DNA of 64,000 nt, taken from positions 434,001 through 498,000 of the forward strand of contig JBFMBX010000001.1 of assembly GCA_040754815.1 (NCBI GenBank), read 5' to 3'. The position numbers and the translations under genes were made by a program. Below the pieces are notes generated by a model, which was not told where the DNA came from, ran no database searches, and saw nothing but the letters and a program-made list of their open reading frames with translations. This document shows, piece after piece, positions 16,186 through 24,246 of this stretch (the first letter of the stretch is position 1; each line of letters starts with the position of its first letter). The stretch is from Bellilinea sp040754815. GTDB lineage: Bacteria; Chloroflexota; Anaerolineae; Anaerolineales; Anaerolineaceae.

Positions 16186-17514
16186 ATGCCGCAAGCAACC
16201 TATCACTTTCCAAACGGATTCTTATGGGGGACGGCAACTTCATCTCATCAGGTGGAGGGCAACAACACCAACAACAACTGGGCAGCGTGGGAGGCAGAAG
16301 AGGGGCGCATCAAATTGGGGCATAAAGCAGGGCTGGCCTGTGACTGGTGGGGCGGACGCTGGAAAGAGGATTTCGACCGCGCCGCCGATACGGCGCAGAA
16401 TGCCCATCGTCTTTCAATCGAATGGAGCCGCATCCAGCCAAAGCCGGATGTCTGGAACGAGGATGCGCTGAATTACTACCGCGAGATGATACGTGGTCTC
16501 GAACAGCGCAACATGACGCCGCTCGTCACGCTGCATCATTTCAGCGATCCCTTGTGGCTGACCGAGATGGGCGGCTGGGAAAATGCCGATGTACCGGCGC
16601 TTTTCGATGCGTATGTTGCCAGGGTGGTAGAGGCGCTCAAGGATTACGTCAGCCTGTGGGTAACCATCAACGAACCGAATGTCTATACTTACGGCGGCTA
16701 CCTTGGCGGTGGGTTTCCCCCCGGCAAGAACGACCTTGCCGCAGCCTTCTCGGTTCTCAGCAATATGGTGCGCGCCCACGCCGCGGCCTACCGCACCATC
16801 CACCGCATTCAAAAACATGCCCGCGTTGGAATCGCCCTCAACTACCGCAGTTTTGCGCCGGCGCGCTCTGTCTCGCCGTTTGACCGCTGGATGGCAGAAT
16901 TTTTACACGGTAATTTCAATCTATCTTTCGTCCGCGCCATCACTGACGGCACTTTCCGTTTTGCCCTGCGCAGCACCACCATTCCCGAAGCCGCCAAAAC
17001 ACAGGATTACATCGGCATCAATTATTACTCGCGCGATTTAGTTGCCTTCAAACCGCTGGCTTTCAATTCGCTTTTTCATAAACTATCCTACCCGAAGGAC
17101 GCCGACCTGAGCGATACCAGCTTCATTGCGAACATTCCGGAGGGGATGTTCGAAGCGCTCAAGTGGGCAAACGGCTTCAAACTGCCCATCATCGTCACTG
17201 AAAACGGCGTCGAGGATGCCGATGATCACCTGCGCCCGCGCTATACCATTCAGCATATCCATCAGGTCTGGCGGGCGGTCAATTTCAATTACCCCATCAA
17301 GGGCTATTTCCACTGGTCGCTGGTGGATAATTTTGAGTGGGAGCGCGGCTGGACACAGCGCTTCGGCTTGTGGGGACTTGACCCCGAGACACAGGTACGC
17401 ACCCGCCGCACCAGCGTAGATGTCTATGCCGATATTTGCCAGCGGAATGGGATTGCTTCCGAGATGGTGGAACGATACGCGCCGGAGGTGTTTGGCGCGC
17501 TGTTCCCTGCCTGA
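16186..17514 (+). CDS. Beta-glycosidase, glycoside hydrolase family 1
   Basis: 442 residues, normal for GH1. Retaining hydrolase acting on beta-linked glucosides, galactosides or similar, in the cytosol (no signal peptide). The N-terminal FPNGFLWGTATSSHQVEGN signature, acid/base E163 in TINEPN and nucleophile E339 in IVTENG are all present. The start ATG at 16186 has GGAGG ten bases upstream. Monocistronic by appearance; the downstream 600 bases carry only decayed fragments. Precise sugar specificity cannot be read off. Confidence 0.93.
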   Translation: MPQATYHFPNGFLWGTATSSHQVEGNNTNNNWAAWEAEEGRIKLGHKAGLACDWWGGRWKEDFDRAADTAQNAHRLSIEWSRIQPKPDVWNEDALNYYREMIRGLEQRNMTPLVTLHHFSDPLWLTEMGGWENADVPALFDAYVARVVEALKDYVSLWVTINEPNVYTYGGYLGGGFPPGKNDLAAAFSVLSNMVRAHAAAYRTIHRIQKHARVGIALNYRSFAPARSVSPFDRWMAEFLHGNFNLSFVRAITDGTFRFALRSTTIPEAAKTQDYIGINYYSRDLVAFKPLAFNSLFHKLSYPKDADLSDTSFIANIPEGMFEALKWANGFKLPIIVTENGVEDADDHLRPRYTIQHIHQVWRAVNFNYPIKGYFHWSLVDNFEWERGWTQRFGLWGLDPETQVRTRRTSVDVYADICQRNGIASEMVERYAPEVFGALFPA

Positions 17515-17580
17515 GGGGGGATGCAGGTAAAACAACCGGCGGCGGATCGGCACACAACAAGATTAACTGTTCACTCACGC

Positions 17581-17850
17581 CTATGGCGAAGTCAGCCGTA
17601 TGCTTTCAATAATTTCATCCACCAGTCGTTGAATTTCAGGCGAGAGTTCGACATTCTCAAAATAGCGAGAACCAACATCATCCAGACCGATGGTGAAGAT
17701 CAGGTTACCCGCCGGGATTTGATAGGGCAAATCCTGTTTGTAACCGTAGAGGATGCTTTATCCTTATCCTCATAACGCGGATGATTGTCTTACGAATGGT
17801 TTGACCGATGTACTGTACCGTTCCGGCGTCAATTGTGTTAGCCCTCGACA
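17581..17850 (-). pseudogene. Frameshifted gene remnant, unknown family
   Basis: Read on the minus strand, the last 57 codons before the TAG at 17581 give a protein-like chain (LYGYKQDLPYQIPAGN then FENVELSPEIQRLVDEII) but have no start: an in-frame TAA sits just upstream. Plausible continuations lie in the other two frames (IDAGTVQYIGQTIRKTI, then NHPRYEDKDK). This looks like one gene cut by two or more frameshifts. I do not recognise the family. It may instead be a chance open stretch. Confidence 0.45.
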
Positions 17851-17876
17851 CAATTTTCCTTATTGTCTTTTGATGT

Positions 17877-18047
17877 TCAATTCGCTCCCCTTTTATTCTT
17901 TTGAATCAATTCCTCCGCCTTAAATCTATCCACTTTTAAAACAAACTTCAAAATAAAGTTTTCCCTTAATTTTGTGACAACGGCTGCTGGACGGTTATTC
18001 ACGCCCAGTGTTCGATACATTCTAATCAGATAAAATTTCGAAAATTG
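17877..18047 (-). pseudogene. LuxR-type HTH C-terminal remnant
   Basis: The minus strand encodes KFYLIRMYRTLGVNNRPAAV followed by a divergent tail ending in TGA at 17877. The first part matches the last helix region of LuxR-family HTH domains, which typically read HLRNIYRKLGVNNRTQAV. There is no upstream HTH first half or start, since the next gene's promoter begins at 18052. A decayed regulator is inferred. Confidence 0.5.
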
Positions 18048-18051
18048 CCTA

Positions 18052-18080
18052 TTGACAAAATAGAATAAATGTTCTATTAT
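18052..18080 (+). promoter_or_regulatory. Promoter with a palindrome in its spacer
   Basis: TTGACA (18052-18057), a 17-base spacer and TATTAT (18075-18080). The spacer holds TAGAATAAATGTTCTA (18061-18076), an inverted repeat with 5-bp arms. The core GAAT-N4-GTTC differs by one base from the GAAC-N4-GTTC LexA box of Gram-positives and some Chloroflexi. A repressor bound here would block the promoter. The operator reading is an inference. Confidence 0.65.
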
Positions 18081-18130
18081 TTAGAAAATCGTGTAACTTC
18101 CCCAAAAATAGTTCAAGGAGAAAAATTAAA

Positions 18131-18907
18131 ATGAATCTCTCTTCTCACCCCAATAACTGGTCTATTTCGAAAATGTTTTCCGGCGTTCGGTTACGGTCCG
18201 GACTGCTCTTTGGTCTGATTATCCTGGCGGCTTTGATCGCCTTTGAGATCTTCAACTACTCCACTACGGATTACGCGCTACGCGATCTGCTCGGTGACCT
18301 GCGCTTCGCCGGTATCCGTTGGGCAACCATTCTCTCCATCGCCTTCTGCGGCATTGATTTTGCCGGGATTGCCCGTCTATTCACCCCCGAACAGGGCCGC
18401 GACGAACCCAAAGAAGTGTGGTACCTGCTCGGCGCATGGCTGCTCGCCGCCACCATGAACGCTGTGCTGACCTGGTGGGGAGTTTCGATGGCCATCGCCA
18501 GCCACACGCCTTCCAGCACCGCCGTCATTGATCAGGAAACCTTGTTGAATGTGGTTCCCGTCTTCGTGGCCTTGATGGTCTGGGTGATCCGCATTCTGAT
18601 CATCGGCTCACTTTCGATTGCCGGGGAGCGCATCTTTTCCACCGGTTCAAGCCGCACTGCTTACTCCCCCACAAACAACCGCACCAGCCGGGCAACCAGT
18701 CTGCCGGCAGCTACTGCTTCTCCCTCCACGCTTACTAGCGCCAACCTCAGTTCACGGCGCACCGTGGTACCTCGCCCCGGCTTGGGCAGTGAAGGTCTTG
18801 CACCGCGCCCCGAACCGACCTATCACAACATGCAGGCGCGCTCGTCCCTGCGGTCACCTGCTTCCACTTCCGGTTCAAGTACCCATCAAACTTCGCTCAA
18901 ATTGTGA
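18131..18907 (+). CDS. Hypothetical membrane protein with Ser/Thr/Pro-rich tail
   Basis: 258 residues. Helices at about 21-42, 62-82, 95-120 and 139-165 form a membrane half; the rest, from about residue 170, is a low-complexity Ser/Thr/Pro/Arg tail (ATSLPAATASPSTLTSANLS) expected to be disordered. No family recognised. Preceded by a strong promoter with a palindromic spacer and followed by a good terminator, so a single-gene, regulated unit. SD CAAGGAG is 11 bases before the ATG. Could be a stress-induced membrane protein; that is a guess from the operator only. Confidence 0.75.
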   Translation: MNLSSHPNNWSISKMFSGVRLRSGLLFGLIILAALIAFEIFNYSTTDYALRDLLGDLRFAGIRWATILSIAFCGIDFAGIARLFTPEQGRDEPKEVWYLLGAWLLAATMNAVLTWWGVSMAIASHTPSSTAVIDQETLLNVVPVFVALMVWVIRILIIGSLSIAGERIFSTGSSRTAYSPTNNRTSRATSLPAATASPSTLTSANLSSRRTVVPRPGLGSEGLAPRPEPTYHNMQARSSLRSPASTSGSSTHQTSLKL

Positions 18908-18926
18908 ACCGGCTCAAATTTTCGCC

Positions 18927-18970
18927 GGGCAGGTCAGGACGTTCCTCCGCCGTCCGCCTGCCCTTTTTTT
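18927..18970 (+). terminator. Intrinsic terminator after the orphan membrane protein
   Basis: GGGCAGG (18927-18933) pairs with CCTGCCC (18957-18963), and inside it GGACG pairs with CGTCC (18937-18941 and 18951-18955). A run of seven T follows directly. It may also end the opposing histidine kinase transcript. Confidence 0.9.
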
Positions 18971-18972
18971 GT

Positions 18973-20334
18973 TCATTCAACCAGCGGCAGCCAGACCGTA
19001 AAACGCGTTCCCTGTCCCGGTTGGGATTCAACCTCAATTTTTCCCCCATGCCGTTCCACAATCCATTTTGCAATGGAAAGTCCCAATCCAAAGCCGCTGC
19101 TTTCGGTGCGCTTACGGGAGCGGTCCCCCCGATAAAAACGGTCGAAGATGTGCGGCAAATCCTCCGGCGAAATACCCGGACCGGTATCTTCCACAATCAG
19201 ACAGGCCCGCCCTTCTTTTTTAGTGAGAAACAGACGCACTTCTCCGCCCGCCGGCGTGTAATTGACCGCATTGGCAACCAGATTGAGGATAACCTGCTTC
19301 AGCCGGTCGCGGTCACCCAACACACTCACCTGATCAATTTCAATCAGGCGCAGGTTAACCTTGCCGCTGGAAATGACATTCATCTGCTGAAGGACATCCA
19401 GCAAAACCGAATCCAGTTCCACCGGCTTCAATTCAAGCGGCAGCTGGCCGGATTCGGCCTGCGCCAGCAGCAGCAAATCTCCCACCAGCCGGCTCAAGCG
19501 GTCAACTTCTTTCTCGATGCTACGTAATGATTCTTCGTCCAGTTCATTTGTCAGACGCATCAAACCGACTTCGCCCTTGATCACCGTCAAGGGGGTACGC
19601 AGTTCATGGCTGACATCAGCCAGAAACCGCCGCTGGGTATCGAATAATTTTTCAAGCCGTTCAAGGGTCTGGTTGAAAGCCCGAATTAACCGGCTGACCT
19701 CGTCCTGAGCCGTTGCAGCAACCGGTATACGCCGTGAAAGATCATCCGCTTGTGTGATCAGTGTGGCAACCTGCGTAACGGTTTCTAACTGAGCGAGTGC
19801 TTCTCCTGTCAATGCCCAGGTGGTTACCAGAACGACAATCATCAGGGTTATCGTCAGGGCAATCAGCACCGTCGCCAGCGTGTTCTGGGTGATTTCCACC
19901 AGTGCAAGACTTAAACCCACCTGCAAATAGCCGACCGGCCCGCGGGTGGTGCGCAGCGGCACTGAAAGCACCCGCACGCGAACGCCATTAATCGCTTGAG
20001 AAGAATAAAAAACCTGTCCCAATCGCACTCCCGCTTCATCCAGCGGCTCGGAAAGACCGATGGGCCTGCTGAATTGCAAGCGCCGTTCATTGTCCCATAC
20101 CTGAAAGATAAGATTTTCGGTTGGCTGGTAAGCGGATAATTGCCGAATATCAAACTGGTTTTTGGCGCTTACCCGTAATCGTTCGATGATCTGACTGGCA
20201 GACTGGCTCAAGCGGGTGTCAATTTGCTCCAACAGTACCTGACTGACAATGGAAAAGACCAGAAAGCCAAACAACAATAAGACAACGCCAACCAGCGCAC
20301 TGTAAGTTAAAGACAGGCGTAGTCGCAGCGACAT
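18973..20334 (-). CDS. Sensor histidine kinase
   Basis: 453 residues. Membrane helices at about 10-32 and 154-176 bracket a 120-residue periplasmic sensor domain, then a HAMP region, HisKA with the phospho-acceptor H243 in VSHELRTPLT, and an HATPase with NLVANAVNYTPAGG (N box), DTGPGIS (G1) and GFGLGLSIAKW (G2). Transmits an unknown extracellular signal to the response regulator gene three bases upstream. The sensor domain has no recognisable ligand motif. Confidence 0.93.
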   Translation of the reverse strand: MSLRLRLSLTYSALVGVVLLLFGFLVFSIVSQVLLEQIDTRLSQSASQIIERLRVSAKNQFDIRQLSAYQPTENLIFQVWDNERRLQFSRPIGLSEPLDEAGVRLGQVFYSSQAINGVRVRVLSVPLRTTRGPVGYLQVGLSLALVEITQNTLATVLIALTITLMIVVLVTTWALTGEALAQLETVTQVATLITQADDLSRRIPVAATAQDEVSRLIRAFNQTLERLEKLFDTQRRFLADVSHELRTPLTVIKGEVGLMRLTNELDEESLRSIEKEVDRLSRLVGDLLLLAQAESGQLPLELKPVELDSVLLDVLQQMNVISSGKVNLRLIEIDQVSVLGDRDRLKQVILNLVANAVNYTPAGGEVRLFLTKKEGRACLIVEDTGPGISPEDLPHIFDRFYRGDRSRKRTESSGFGLGLSIAKWIVERHGGKIEVESQPGQGTRFTVWLPLVE

Positions 20335-20337
20335 CCT

Positions 20338-21015
20338 TTATTCATCTTCGCGTAGGACATAACCCACGCCGCGAACCGTGTGAATCAGGCGGCTTTCCCC
20401 TTGGCTTTCCAGTTTTTGTCGAAGATAGCGGATGTAAACATCCAGAACATTGCTCTCGCCGCCAAAATCATACCCCCACACACGGTCAAAAATCATCTCA
20501 CGAGTAAGCACCTGACGCGGATGACGCAAAAAAAGCTCCAACAGGTCGTATTCTTTCGCCGTCAGGGAAATCGTCCTGCCCTTGCGCATTGCCTGACGGG
20601 TGGAAGTATCCAGCACCAGATCGGCAAAACTCAACACTGGCACTCGCTCCGGTTGAGTGCGCCTCAGCAAAGCCCGCACCCGCGCCAGTAATTCTTCCAG
20701 CTGGAACGGTTTGACCATGTAATCATCCGCACCGGCATCCAATCCCTGCACACGGTCACTGACCGTATCTTTTGCCGTCAGCATGAGAATGGGTACGTTT
20801 CCGCCGGCGCGCAGCCGCTGACACACTTCCAATCCATCCATGCCGGGCAGCATCCAATCCAGAATCACCAGATCGGGGTGAGCATCCCGCGCCAGAGCTA
20901 AACCTGTTTCGCCATCAAATGCGGCATCTACCGTATAACCCTCATAAGCCAGACTGCGCCGCAATACCCGGACAATTGCCTCGTCATCCTCGATGATAAG
21001 AATTCGCTCCTTCAT
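20338..21015 (-). CDS. OmpR/PhoB-family response regulator
   Basis: 225 residues. Receiver domain with acidic pocket D10-D11, phospho-acceptor D53 (ILDWMLPG) and Lys in YMVKPF, followed by a winged-helix DNA-binding domain (EYDLLELFLRHPRQVLTRE, then VDVYIRYLRQKL-like segment). The ATG at 21015 is chosen because GGAGGGGCT lies just upstream; a 19-residue longer form has no SD. Cotranscribed with the kinase. No own operator visible. Confidence 0.93.
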   Translation of the reverse strand: MKERILIIEDDEAIVRVLRRSLAYEGYTVDAAFDGETGLALARDAHPDLVILDWMLPGMDGLEVCQRLRAGGNVPILMLTAKDTVSDRVQGLDAGADDYMVKPFQLEELLARVRALLRRTQPERVPVLSFADLVLDTSTRQAMRKGRTISLTAKEYDLLELFLRHPRQVLTREMIFDRVWGYDFGGESNVLDVYIRYLRQKLESQGESRLIHTVRGVGYVLREDE

Positions 21016-21167
21016 AGCCCCTCCTCCTGGTTGCTTAAAAAATAGAAAGTGAACTACTGGATGTCGTCTCACCCCTCTGAATGGGGCAGTATTGAAGAAA
21101 TTTTAATCTAAAGCAGCCATTTTTACTCGAAATTCAGCCTGCCTATTTTTAGAAAATGAAAATCGGC

Positions 21168-21173
21168 TATAAT
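21168..21173 (+). promoter_or_regulatory. -10 element placed for a leaderless rnd transcript
   Basis: TATAAT ends seven bases before the ATG of the RNase D gene, so RNA would start at or next to the start codon. No Shine-Dalgarno lies between. The -35 is not well conserved. Confidence 0.5.
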
Positions 21174-21180
21174 CCAGTGC

Positions 21181-22317
21181 ATGACGAATCATACATTACC
21201 GCCGCCCGTGTGGGTGGATACCCCCGCAAAATTAAGAGAAATGGCAGATGATTTACTGCGCTTCGAGCAAGTTGCAGTGGATACCGAATCCAACAGCCTG
21301 TTTGCCTACCGCGAACAGGTTTGCCTGATTCAATTTTCCACACTCCAAACCGATTATCTGGTAGATCCGCTTGCACTGAGCGATCTTACCCCGCTTGCTC
21401 CCCTTTTCGAAAATCCTCAGATTGAAAAAATTTTCCATGCCGCCGAGTACGACCTCATCTGTCTCAAACGCGACTTTGGTTTTACTTTTCACCACCTCTT
21501 CGATACCATGCAGGCTGCCCGAATTTTGGGCAAAAAGAAAATTGGATTGGGAGACATTCTCGAGGAAATATTTGGCATTCGATTGGAAAAACGCTATCAG
21601 CGAGCAAACTGGGGGGAAAGGCCCCTGCCGCCGCCGATGTTATCCTATGCGCGGCTGGACACGCACTATCTGATTCCGTTACGCAATAAACTGGCCGAAG
21701 AACTCACAGCGCGTAACCTGATGCCGCTGGCACAGGAAGATTTTAATTACCTTGCCAGAACTGCCGCCCCCAACCAGGAACCGCAGCCGTTGAACGCCTG
21801 GCGGGTGAGCGGTGGAAAAGACCTTTCGCCTCAGCAACATGCCGTTTTGCAGGCATTGATCGAATACCGCGATCATCAGGCCCGGCTGGCCAACCTGCCG
21901 CCCTTTAAAATTCTCTCGAATGATGTACTGATACGCCTTTCTGAACTGGCACCGCAAACCACCGAAGAATTATATCAACTGCAGCTGCTCAGCCCCGCCC
22001 AATGGCGGCGGCATGCAGCCGGCATCGTCCAGGCCATCCGCAGCGGCCTCCACACCCCCCCACCGCCGCGCAACTCAAATCACCGCCCCGATGATGAGGT
22101 TCTGGAACGCATCGAAATTCTCAAAGAGTGGCGTAAAAAGACCGCCCGCCGGCTGGGAGTTGAATCGGATATTGTTTTACCGCGCAGTTTACTGGAAAAA
22201 ATTGCCTTTTCTCCGCCACAGTGCCGTGACGATCTGAATGAGCTGATGAGAGAATTCCCCTGGCGGAGGGAGAAATTCGGTCATCAAATTTTGAAAATCC
22301 TTCAAGAGAGGGGATAA
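21181..22317 (+). CDS. rnd: Ribonuclease D
   Basis: 378 residues. A DEDDy 3'-5' exonuclease domain (D34/E36 in VAVDTESNS; HAAEYD; final YARLDTHYL) followed by HRDC-type helical repeats (LQALIEYRDHQARLANLPPF; LKEWRKKTARRLGVESD). It trims the 3' ends of tRNA precursors and other structured RNA. No SD precedes the ATG. Followed after three bases by the beta-CASP hydrolase, so the two are co-transcribed. Confidence 0.92.
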   Translation: MTNHTLPPPVWVDTPAKLREMADDLLRFEQVAVDTESNSLFAYREQVCLIQFSTLQTDYLVDPLALSDLTPLAPLFENPQIEKIFHAAEYDLICLKRDFGFTFHHLFDTMQAARILGKKKIGLGDILEEIFGIRLEKRYQRANWGERPLPPPMLSYARLDTHYLIPLRNKLAEELTARNLMPLAQEDFNYLARTAAPNQEPQPLNAWRVSGGKDLSPQQHAVLQALIEYRDHQARLANLPPFKILSNDVLIRLSELAPQTTEELYQLQLLSPAQWRRHAAGIVQAIRSGLHTPPPPRNSNHRPDDEVLERIEILKEWRKKTARRLGVESDIVLPRSLLEKIAFSPPQCRDDLNELMREFPWRREKFGHQILKILQERG

Positions 22318-22320
22318 AAG

Positions 22321-23715
22321 ATGCGCATCCATTTCAATGGCGCCGCCCAAACAGTGACCGGCTCGCAATTCCTCATCGAGGTAAATGGCAGCCACCTGCT
22401 TCTGGAATGTGGTTTGTTTCAAGGTCACCGTAAAGATACTTACCAGACCAACCTCAACTTTCCATTCGAACCCGAAAGAGTGGAGGCGGTCATCCTCTCT
22501 CACGCTCACATTGACCACAGCGGCAACCTGCCCAATCTGGTCAAGCGGGGTTTTCACGGCCGTATTTATGCAACCCCCGCAACTGCCGATCTGGCTGATA
22601 TTATGCTGCAAGATTCCGGTCACATTCAAGAAGCCGATGTTCAATTCGTCAACCGCAAACGCGCCAAACGCGGTGAACCGCCTCTCGAACCGTTATATAC
22701 AAAAGAAGATGCCGCGCAGGTAGCCGCTTACTTCCAAAAAATTCCTTACTCCCAACCGTTTGAACCGGTAAAAGGGGTCATTGCCCGTTTTGTGGAGGCC
22801 GGCCATATTCTTGGTTCGGCTGCCGTGGTGCTGGATATCGAAGAAAAAGGACGCAAAACCCGCTTGTGGTTCTCCGGCGATATCGGCAGAGAACGGCTGC
22901 CCTTGATGCGCGACCCGGTATTGCCGGAAAATGCCGACCTGCTCATCATGGAATGCACCTACGGCGATAAAGCGCACCGCGACCCCGAACAGGCCTACCT
23001 TGAATTGCGCGATACAGTGCAGCGTACCGTAGAACGCAAGGGAAAAATCATCATACCGGCTTTTGCGGTGGGGCGCACGCAGGAACTGGTGTACTGCCTC
23101 AACCGCATGGTCAGCGCCGGGGAAATTGACCCGCTACCGGTCTTTGTGGATAGTCCCCTTGCGGTCAACGCCACCCGCGTCTTTCAAAAACACACCGATC
23201 TTTTCGATGCCGAAACGCAGGAATTTGTCCGCAACGGCATCCATCCGGCTCTCAGTTTTCCCACTTTAACTTATATTCAATCCGTCGAAGAATCCAAAGC
23301 GTTGAACGACCGTCACGAACCGATGATCATCATTTCCGCCTCCGGCATGGCAGAAAGCGGGCGTATTCTGCACCACCTGCGTAACAACCTGCAAAATCCG
23401 CGCAACACGGTGCTGATTGTTTCCTGGCAGGCACCCAATACACTGGGCCGCCGGCTGGCAGAACGGGAAGCCGTGGTACGCATTTTTGGCGAGTTGTGCG
23501 ACCGCCGCGCCGAAGTGGTTACGATTGGCGGTTTTTCCGCCCACGCCGGGCAGGATATGCTGCTCAAATATGCCCAGTCCAGCCGTGCCTCTATCCAGAA
23601 ACTCTTTCTGGTGCACGGCGAACCCAACGCTGCTGCTGCGCTGACGGCCAGACTTCAGGAAAGCGGCTTCCGCGATATTCGCTACCCTGCCAAAGGCAGT
23701 TTTTTTGACTGGTAA
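22321..23715 (+). CDS. Beta-CASP metallo-beta-lactamase-fold hydrolase (RNA-processing type)
   Basis: 464 residues. Metal motif HAHIDHSG (H61, H63, D65, H66), a second metal His in GHILGSAAV, the beta-CASP cap and a C-terminal RMMBL segment with GGFSAHAGQD and LVHGEPNAA. The family includes CPSF-like and YsgC-type nucleases acting on RNA. Immediately follows rnd, suggesting joint RNA processing. Substrate not known; related proteins act as endo- or 5'-exoribonucleases. Confidence 0.9.
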   Translation: MRIHFNGAAQTVTGSQFLIEVNGSHLLLECGLFQGHRKDTYQTNLNFPFEPERVEAVILSHAHIDHSGNLPNLVKRGFHGRIYATPATADLADIMLQDSGHIQEADVQFVNRKRAKRGEPPLEPLYTKEDAAQVAAYFQKIPYSQPFEPVKGVIARFVEAGHILGSAAVVLDIEEKGRKTRLWFSGDIGRERLPLMRDPVLPENADLLIMECTYGDKAHRDPEQAYLELRDTVQRTVERKGKIIIPAFAVGRTQELVYCLNRMVSAGEIDPLPVFVDSPLAVNATRVFQKHTDLFDAETQEFVRNGIHPALSFPTLTYIQSVEESKALNDRHEPMIIISASGMAESGRILHHLRNNLQNPRNTVLIVSWQAPNTLGRRLAEREAVVRIFGELCDRRAEVVTIGGFSAHAGQDMLLKYAQSSRASIQKLFLVHGEPNAAAALTARLQESGFRDIRYPAKGSFFDW

Positions 23716-23730
23716 AAGGGCAAACGGACA

Positions 23731-23759
23731 TTCAAAAATCGGCTCAATTCTGCTATAAT
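23731..23759 (+). promoter_or_regulatory. Promoter of tRNA-Ser
   Basis: TATAAT at 23754-23759, with TTCAAA 17 bases upstream (23731-23736). Transcription would begin 3-4 bases before the tRNA 5' end. Confidence 0.6.
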
Positions 23760-23769
23760 ACCAGCACCC

Positions 23770-23862
<93 letters not shown>

Positions 23863-23873
23863 GTAAAAAATTC

Positions 23874-23903
23874 AAACTCGCCTAGCCTCCGCTGGGCGAG
23901 TTT
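23874..23903 (+). terminator. Terminator of tRNA-Ser
   Basis: AAACTCGCC (23874-23882) pairs with GGCGAGTTT (23895-23903), then ACTTTTCTT. Confidence 0.8.
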
Positions 23904-24246
23904 ACTTTTCTTAATCCGGTCACCATGCCTGCTCTTTCCTCTCAACGATTGTTCTCTCCTGTAGAAGGCTGAGGTTGTGGATTATTGAAACGGTTTATAT
24001 CGGTGAGATAAGCCAAAACCCGCCGGCTTTAGATGGGATAACAGAATTCAAAGTAGAAATTATAAAAACATGGTCAGGAAAAGGCAGGTTGACTTTTTTA
24101 ACGGCATTTGAATTTTGATAATGGCAACATCCTTTCCCCTCCATTAAAAATGACGGCAAAGGAAAAAAGCCAGATAGCCGTTATAATGATAATCACAACA
24201 GAACACGGCTGCCCTTTTATTGTTTGTTTTTTAAATAAGGTTTTTG
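23904..24246. other. Intergenic region before the BTAD regulator
   Basis: About 340 bases, AT-rich toward the right. No convincing gene in any frame. TTGACT at about 24090 and TATAAT at about 24184 are isolated hexamers without good partners. SD ahead of the next gene is weak. Confidence 0.5.
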
